From the NCBI GenBank assembly GCA_964512095.1, contig CAZEIH010000014.1, positions 9,735 through 73,734 of the forward strand: a stretch of DNA of 64,000 nt, given 5' to 3'. Source of the stretch: DTU013 sp964512095 (GTDB taxonomy: Bacteria; Bacillota; Clostridia; Acetivibrionales; DTU013). Every line of letters begins with the position of its first letter. Position 1 is the first letter of the stretch. The position numbers were made by a program, and so were the translations under genes. Below, piece by piece: positions 59,416 to 64,000 of this stretch. The notes beneath the pieces are model-generated. The model worked only from the letters and a program-made list of their open reading frames with translations, made no database searches and had not been told where the DNA came from.

Positions 59416-60495
59416 TCAAATGAATCGTATTTGTAGATTCAACTTTATGTAAATATTGCCATCCTGTTCATACAACACACCATAACCGTGACGACTACTA
59501 CTCCCGCTCTCTAATTTCGTATTGTTCAAGAGGTAGCCCCTGAAAGCATCACGATTATAAATATGATAAGCCAACACATCCCCATTCGTCCTGACAATTA
59601 TGTAACCGCCCGAAGCTTCATCTGTTCCATCCCACTTTGTAGCAGGTTTCATACCTAATGCAACAGCACAGAGCATTTCCTTAATCTTGTGCCTATAAAA
59701 GTCCGCACTGCGCAAAAGCGGATTGATACGGCTGACATAATCGACAAGCCCCATACAGTCGGCTGTGCTCTCAGAATAATAACCAATAAGCATTTGGGCA
59801 ACGATTGCTGGCATTTGACTGTCCACCATAATTAGGTTGTCGTTAAAGGTGTCATTTTCCATTGACTCAAAAAAAAGTTGACCACCGTTATCTGTAATCG
59901 CCTTAATGCGGTCTTTGATTTTACGCTGTGTGTTAATGGCGTTTATTGGTCCTATATGCATCCTGTCCAATCCCTCAACTCTGTAAATGAAATTCGTAGT
60001 TCGCCCTGCATTCAAAAGTGTAGGTGGCATGCCTAATTCGCTTTTTATGCTGAACCCAACGACTTTTTCATAACCCGTATTAACATCGTGAATCTGAATG
60101 TTGATGTCCGCTTTATCAGTGGACGGAGCTTTTAGCTTATTCATATATATACTGCGGATAAATGACTCTGTCCTCGTAACTTCAAATGCTCCCCGTCCTG
60201 CACCGCAAGCATTTATATCAACAAACAAGCGGTCGGCTTCCGCTTCAAAAGTAGAAGCTGGCAATCGTAGAATTTGTGTATCATTGAGATAAATCTCGAC
60301 TTCAGCATTAGCAGTATTTGGGCGGTATTCATATGGCGAACCGAGAGTTTCCTCACGGATAATCTTTATAATCGGAAAGAACATATTGTGAATGCGATTA
60401 AGTTGTTCGTCTGCAGCAAAAATCCTTCCATCTGCAAGGAGTCTTAAAAATGCGTATGTTTCCGACCACTCTCCCTTATTTCCTGTTATAGCCAT
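59416..60495 (-). CDS. HpaII-family type II restriction endonuclease
   Basis: 359 residues. N-terminal NKGEWSETYAFLRLLADGRI and IIREETLGSPYEYRP match the HpaII restriction enzyme family; FSIKSELG could hold catalytic residues. HpaII cuts CCGG, so that site is expected here by homology. 18 bases downstream of the C5 methylase gene. Acts in the cytoplasm on unmodified invading DNA. Confidence 0.85.
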   Translation of the reverse strand: MAITGNKGEWSETYAFLRLLADGRIFAADEQLNRIHNMFFPIIKIIREETLGSPYEYRPNTANAEVEIYLNDTQILRLPASTFEAEADRLFVDINACGAGRGAFEVTRTESFIRSIYMNKLKAPSTDKADINIQIHDVNTGYEKVVGFSIKSELGMPPTLLNAGRTTNFIYRVEGLDRMHIGPINAINTQRKIKDRIKAITDNGGQLFFESMENDTFNDNLIMVDSQMPAIVAQMLIGYYSESTADCMGLVDYVSRINPLLRSADFYRHKIKEMLCAVALGMKPATKWDGTDEASGGYIIVRTNGDVLAYHIYNRDAFRGYLLNNTKLESGSSSRHGYGVLYEQDGNIYIKLNLQIRFI

Positions 60496-60513
60496 TGTTT
60501 CACCGTTCCTTCC

Positions 60514-61518
60514 TCATTCTTTGTCAAGCACTATCTTGATATTCTCCGCTATTGCCTTTATAACGGGTACAGACACTGAATTGCCGAGTTGCTTATATAA
60601 GTGCACATCGGCTAATGGCAAGCGGAATGTGTCGGGATAACCTTGCAATCTCGCCCATTCACGTGGCGTCATCTTGCGAATGCCCTCTTTGTTTACCTCG
60701 CCCTTGATATGCGTAACAGGGGTCAGGTCGGTTTGCCGCTTGTCAATCAATAAATTTCGCTCTCGTCCCATTCCACCGCAGACAATCGCTCCTGCAACAT
60801 CCTCCCAGTCACGAATTTCGTAACCAAATCCGTTCCCTTTGGCCTCGTGCCGTGCGCGGTGACGGCGGAGCGTTTCCATATACACATCACTCAGATAGTA
60901 TTTCGCTGAAACAGGTTGCTCTTCAATAATATCTTTAATCCGTTTACTTGAGTCTGTCGACTCAGGGAATTTGAAATCTGTACTGTCAATATCGTTCCTG
61001 AAAGCAACAATGTAGATGCGCTCACGATTCTGAGGAACACCAAAGTTGCGGCTGTTTAATACTCTTTCGTGGACTGTATAACCCAGCTCATCTAATGTTC
61101 CTTTGATAATATCGAAAGTACGCCCCTTGTCGTGAATGGTCAGCCCTTTTACGTTTTCACAGAATATTACCTTGGGTTTATGTAACGCACATATCCGTGC
61201 CACATCAAAGAATAGAGTACCGCGTGCCTTTCCTTTAAAGTTATCTTTAAAACCTTTGCGCTGTCCTGCGAGACTAAACGCTTGGCAAGGAAACCCTGCA
61301 AGGCATATATCAAACGAAGGGATACCAGTTTCTTCAATTTTTGTGATATCCCCTGCTATTTCAAATTCATCGGCAAAGTTTGCCTTATAGGTTTTTTGGG
61401 CGTGTTCATCCCATTCGCTGACGAACACAGTCCTTAGCGAATCTCCGAAAGCTTGGTCAAAACCGAGCCGTATTCCGCCTATACCTGCAAACAAATCTAT
61501 AGATTTCAATTTTTTCAT
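60514..61518 (-). CDS. C5-cytosine DNA methyltransferase
   Basis: 334 residues with IDLFAGIGGIRLGF (motif I), AGFPCQAFSLAG (motif IV, catalytic Cys), FCENVKGL (motif VI ENV) and the final MTPREWARLQGYPDTF and LGNSVSVPV motifs. Modification partner of the HpaII-like enzyme, presumably at CCGG. Start overlaps the regulator stop by 4 bases. Complete. Confidence 0.95.
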   Translation of the reverse strand: MKKLKSIDLFAGIGGIRLGFDQAFGDSLRTVFVSEWDEHAQKTYKANFADEFEIAGDITKIEETGIPSFDICLAGFPCQAFSLAGQRKGFKDNFKGKARGTLFFDVARICALHKPKVIFCENVKGLTIHDKGRTFDIIKGTLDELGYTVHERVLNSRNFGVPQNRERIYIVAFRNDIDSTDFKFPESTDSSKRIKDIIEEQPVSAKYYLSDVYMETLRRHRARHEAKGNGFGYEIRDWEDVAGAIVCGGMGRERNLLIDKRQTDLTPVTHIKGEVNKEGIRKMTPREWARLQGYPDTFRLPLADVHLYKQLGNSVSVPVIKAIAENIKIVLDKE

Positions 61519-61754
61519 TGTTCAGTTACCTCCTTTTGCTTCTCGTAAACGGCTGTCCGTTCCACCTCGCAAATATCGGCGATGTCACAATCAAGGGCAT
61601 CACAAATTTTCAGAAGTATGTCAGTAGTCAAATTTTCACCCTTACCCATCTTGGCAATAACAGCAGTGCTGACACCAGCTTTCAGGCGCAGGTCTTTTTT
61701 GTTCATTTTCTTATCTATCAATAGTTTCCACAGTTTATTATAACTAATAGCCAT
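61515..61754 (-). CDS. XRE-family regulator of the restriction-modification cassette
   Basis: About 79 residues from ATG at 61754 with GAGGTG upstream (longer frame rejected). HTH around KKDLRLKAGVSTAVIAKMGKGENL, and ICDALDCDIADICEV typical of the small Firmicute XRE proteins next to C5 methylases. Likely times methylase versus nuclease expression when the island enters a cell. Confidence 0.82.
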   Translation of the reverse strand: MAISYNKLWKLLIDKKMNKKDLRLKAGVSTAVIAKMGKGENLTTDILLKICDALDCDIADICEVERTAVYEKQKEVTEQ

Positions 61755-61957
61755 CTTGCACCTCACCTTGTTATCTATTCTTATGATACTATCAGAAATG
61801 TAAGCGAAAATCAACATTAAATGCACGAACGTGAATAATTCTTTAATTGTTACTGCCTTGCAAATAAACGTTTGACTATAGATTAAGAGCGCGGTATAAC
61901 GTCATCATAGTGTGGTCGCTAAGCAAGGAATCCCGACAGGAGAGGGGGTGCTGACAA

Positions 61958-62143
61958 ATTTCAAGGGATATCAAGGGTAGACTACGAACAAAAGAGGAGA
62001 CTATCTCTTTTAAACTGCGACTGGAAGAAAGCACAACAGGCCAGCTAAAAGAAGTGTCCAAAAGATTAGAAGTATCAATAGCAAGCATTATAAGGCAAGG
62101 TATTAGTATGGCACTAGAGGCAATATCGAAAGAATCCAAATAA
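61958..62143 (+). CDS. Small RHH-like protein with non-ATG start
   Basis: The plus strand encodes SRDIKGRLRTKEETISFKLR and on through RLEVSIASIIRQGISMALEAI, a clear strand-helix-helix pattern of about 60 residues ending at 62143. No ATG, GTG or TTG is available after the in-frame stop at 61952; an ATT at 61958, preceded by GAGGGGG, is the best start candidate. Too short and start-less for automatic calling. May be a regulator or a relic. Confidence 0.5.
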   Translation: MSRDIKGRLRTKEETISFKLRLEESTTGQLKEVSKRLEVSIASIIRQGISMALEAISKESK

Positions 62144-62305
62144 AGAAGAAGTATGTGCCATAAACGACCGTTTATGACACAGGTTTTAAGAAAGCCTGTT
62201 ATAGCAGGTTTTAGGCAATAAAATTGTGTCATTAAAGGTTTCATAATCAAATTAGATATTGATACCTTTATGATACATATAAACTGATTTAAGGGAGGAT
62301 TTACC

Positions 62306-62911
62306 ATGTTAGTTGGTTATGTACGTGTTAGTAAAAGTGACATGAATTTAGATAGACAGGTAGACGCATTAATAGAAGCAGGTGTCAATTATCGTTGCAT
62401 CTACCAAGAAAAAATCACAGGCACCATACGAGAAAGAGAACAACTTAATAAAATGCTAGAAGAACTACAACAAGGTGAGACTGTTATTGTCTCCGAACTG
62501 TCAAGGCTTAGTAGGTCAACCAAGGACCTATTTGAAATCGTTGAGAAGATACACACAGCTGGTGCCCAAATAAAAAGTCTTAAAGAGAGTTGGCTTGATA
62601 CCACAACCCCACAAGGGAAGTTTATGTTTACCATATTTGCTGGACTGTCTCAGTTCGAACGTGACTTGCTTTCAGAGCGAACCAAAGACGGTCTCAAAGC
62701 TGCTAAGGCCAGAGGTCGTTCTGGAGGCCGCCCCAGCAAGCGAAATGAAAAAGGGCTCACCGTAAGGGCACTATATAATAATGGTGTTACAATAGCTGAA
62801 ATAGTAAGACAAACAGAACTCAGCAGATCTACGGTAAATCGTATCATTAGAGATATTAGGTCAGATACAGAGCCTACAGATAAAGCTATCAAGGAGGTCT
62901 GTACAGTATGA
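62306..62911 (+). CDS. Serine recombinase (resolvase/invertase)
   Basis: 201 residues: MLVGYVRVSKSDMNLDRQVD with catalytic Ser in RVS, SRLSRSTKDLFEIVE, ERDLLSERTKDGLKAAKARGR, and a C-terminal HTH (VTIAEIVRQTELSRSTVNRII). Small serine recombinase of Hin/Tn3 resolvase type, active-site complete. May resolve or invert DNA within the island. GGGAGG site. Confidence 0.95.
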   Translation: MLVGYVRVSKSDMNLDRQVDALIEAGVNYRCIYQEKITGTIREREQLNKMLEELQQGETVIVSELSRLSRSTKDLFEIVEKIHTAGAQIKSLKESWLDTTTPQGKFMFTIFAGLSQFERDLLSERTKDGLKAAKARGRSGGRPSKRNEKGLTVRALYNNGVTIAEIVRQTELSRSTVNRIIRDIRSDTEPTDKAIKEVCTV

Positions 62912-63384
62912 TGACTATGTGCCCGTCTTGCTTTGAATTATACAGTGAAATATGGTCTAAGCCCTGCTGTGGCTGTGGATACAAGACTGTTAACGTCAGT
63001 ATTGAGCTTATAGGATTAGCTAAGCTTCTGATAAATCGTGGTTTTAAGCTTTCCTACGCTAATTGTTCTACATATGACGATGAGTCAAGTATTGGCAAAG
63101 TTACTCAAATCACTATCGAGTTTGCAGTATCTTACCCAGAGGCCATATTTGCCGAGCTACCACCTGATTGGACTATGTACGAATTTAATCGGGTCAAGGA
63201 TAACCAAATTATAGAGCCAAAGCTAACAGGCCTCAGCTGTATATGCGAGCATCTACCCAACGAGTGCGACTCTGACAGTATTGAGTTTACCAAGGAAATC
63301 ACTATTAGCAACTTCGAGATATGGCTTGAAAGTATAGACCCTAAGAGTTGCAAGGCTGTACTTACACTTGCTGGATGTATGTAA
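62908..63384 (+). CDS. Zinc-ribbon-like hypothetical protein coupled to the resolvase
   Basis: 158 residues; ATG overlaps the resolvase stop. N-terminal CPSCFELYSEIWSKPCCGCGY provides a CxxC + CCxC zinc-ribbon, then a mixed domain with no known family. A terminator follows at once (63389). Translationally coupled to the resolvase, so probably related to its activity. Confidence 0.65.
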   Translation: MMTMCPSCFELYSEIWSKPCCGCGYKTVNVSIELIGLAKLLINRGFKLSYANCSTYDDESSIGKVTQITIEFAVSYPEAIFAELPPDWTMYEFNRVKDNQIIEPKLTGLSCICEHLPNECDSDSIEFTKEITISNFEIWLESIDPKSCKAVLTLAGCM

Positions 63385-63388
63385 AAAG

Positions 63389-63421
63389 GACCCTACGGGC
63401 TAATAAATGCCTTGTAGGGTC
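63389..63421 (+). terminator. Rho-independent terminator
   Basis: GACCCTAC (63389-63396) pairs with GTAGGGTC (63414-63421), followed by TTTATTATT. Ends the resolvase operon; the A run on the left side also permits termination of the leftward gene at 63437. Confidence 0.8.
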
Positions 63422-63436
63422 TTTATTATTGTGTCT

Positions 63437-63682
63437 CTATACCTGAACCCTCAAAGAATGCTTGTATTCAGCGTAATGCTCACTTGTAACATAGTCAATA
63501 ACACATTTCTTAGGTATCATATAGGTATCTCTTATATAAAAATGTTTGACTGCGTTTGTTCTCATAAGCTTTCTTGCCGTGCTATCGGCTATGCCTCCTA
63601 GCATTTCCCTAAACTCTATAAGGGTTACTACATCTGGATAATCTTTAAATAGTTCTTTGTAATGCTTTTTCCCTTTCTCCAT
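63437..63682 (-). CDS. Second excisionase-like helix-turn-helix protein
   Basis: 81 residues with YPDVVTLIEFREMLGGIADSTARKLMRTNAVKHFYIRDTYMIPK, the same fold and many of the same residues as the xis-like protein at 55604-55852 (YPDVVDVEQMSEMLG). AAGGAG site. No integrase lies beside it in the window; one may follow to the right. Suggests a duplicated or composite recombination module. Confidence 0.78.
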   Translation of the reverse strand: MEKGKKHYKELFKDYPDVVTLIEFREMLGGIADSTARKLMRTNAVKHFYIRDTYMIPKKCVIDYVTSEHYAEYKHSLRVQV

Positions 63683-64000
63683 GCTTAAGCCAGCTCCTTA
63701 TAATAATCTTGTCAGTGGTAGTGGCTGACTGCATTAACCAATGTTTGGGGAAATCCCCCCATATCCCTCCTAATATCCCTCCTAGTGGATTTTTTATAAT
63801 CAAATCGTAGGTTTTAAACGAGCCTCGTATTGGTCGGACAAATCGCTCAGTAGATACCTCAAAGGCTTGATTTCACTAGGGTTTTAAGGGTTCTATATTC
63901 CAATCCGTTCCACTGAGTTCCAAACAGTTCTTAATGCCCTAAATAACTCAAAAAGTGCCTTCCAATATTTCATCCTGACCTTTTTAATAAAGCTATTATG
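63683..64000. other. Right-edge non-coding sequence
   Basis: No gene supported. Two ATATCCCTCC words (63761-63784) recall the ATATCCCTCC just left of tRNA-Leu (53769-53778), but no tRNA 3' end duplicate is present. Confidence 0.4.

Larger units (their letters stand above)
53888..63700. mobile_element. Genomic island integrated at tRNA-Leu
   Basis: Starts at the tRNA-Leu 3' end, with integrase and excisionase-like genes first, followed by methyltransferase, restriction-modification, resolvase and a second excisionase-like gene. No copy of the tRNA end was found at the right, so the right boundary is uncertain and may be beyond the window. Confidence 0.75.

Noticed and set aside
61876..62307. 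Leftward 143-residue frame
   Set aside because: Antisense to the RHH-like frame and resolvase leader; hydrophobic, compositionally odd, no ribosome site.
63683..64000. Right attachment site of the tRNA-Leu island
   Set aside because: Only the short word ATATCCCTCC is shared with the tRNA flank; the tRNA 3' sequence itself is not repeated.

Overview
The window is low-GC Firmicute DNA. S-layer homology domains, Gram-positive conjugation proteins (MobL-type relaxase, PrgI-like protein, split VirB4, TrbL/VirB6) and purine-rich GGAGG ribosome binding sites point to a member of the Clostridia; I cannot name the species. Nearly all of 1-51.7 kb is transcribed leftwards and reads as one large conjugative, plasmid-like element (a plasmid, or an ICE with its own replicon). 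A second, unrelated island starts at a tRNA-Leu(CAA) gene at 53.8 kb and runs towards or past the right edge.

Conjugative element. 1-5.6 kb is a decaying and expanding tandem array of ribbon-helix-helix (RHH) regulator plus HD-GYP phosphodiesterase pairs, each intact promoter carrying an inverted repeat over its -35 box. 5.7-10 kb encodes a large secreted Ig-like surface protein and an SLH protein. 10-19.5 kb is a Tad/Flp-type pilus locus (pilin-like protein, TadB/C-like membrane protein, CpaF/TadA ATPase, two CpaE/TadZ-like proteins, CpaB-like SAF protein). 19.5-32.1 kb is the type IV secretion/conjugation core (C39-like peptidase, VirB4, PrgI, VirB2-like proteins, VirB6, VirD4 coupling protein), interrupted by an IS607-family transposon. 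32.1-33.8 kb is a ParM/ParR-type partition locus, 33.9-37.4 kb the MobL relaxase, 37.4-40 kb a Fic toxin with a VbhA-like antitoxin and two unknown proteins. 40.4-43.3 kb is a replicon: two clusters of 12-bp iterons flank a Rep-like gene whose leader is overlapped by a candidate antisense RNA. 43.3-51.7 kb holds a MerR-like regulator with TTACGTAA boxes, TraX, a tandem-RHH protein, a very cysteine-rich protein, a RadC-like protein and an ArdC-like antirestriction protein.

The main discovery is a shared C-terminal module of about 75-120 residues on otherwise unrelated proteins: the HD-GYP proteins, a Fic protein, RadC, ArdC, a CHC2/primase-like protein and two proteins of unknown N-terminal type. 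Its core is G-x-x-L-S-x-x-E-[IF]-K-x-x-Y-[KR]-x-[MLI]-G, then a D/E-F-x-x-[LV]-x-x-I-V helix, and most copies end in a short acidic-hydrophobic tail such as EIEL. The carriers are enzymes that would be useful in a new recipient cell (antirestriction, DNA repair, priming, AMPylation, cyclic dinucleotide turnover). The Fic/antitoxin pair resembles Bartonella VbhT/VbhA, whose toxin is a conjugative-T4SS substrate. I infer that the module is a delivery tag recognised by this element's coupling protein, so that effectors travel with the DNA.

Second island (53.9 kb to about 63.7 kb or beyond). A tyrosine integrase lies directly beside the tRNA-Leu 3' end with an excisionase-like gene. It is followed by an orphan DNA methyltransferase with an HTH, about 1.1 kb of degenerate non-coding repeats, a complete HpaII-family restriction-modification cassette (XRE regulator, C5 methylase, endonuclease), a serine resolvase and a second excisionase-like gene. 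No duplicate of the tRNA end (attR) was found within the window.
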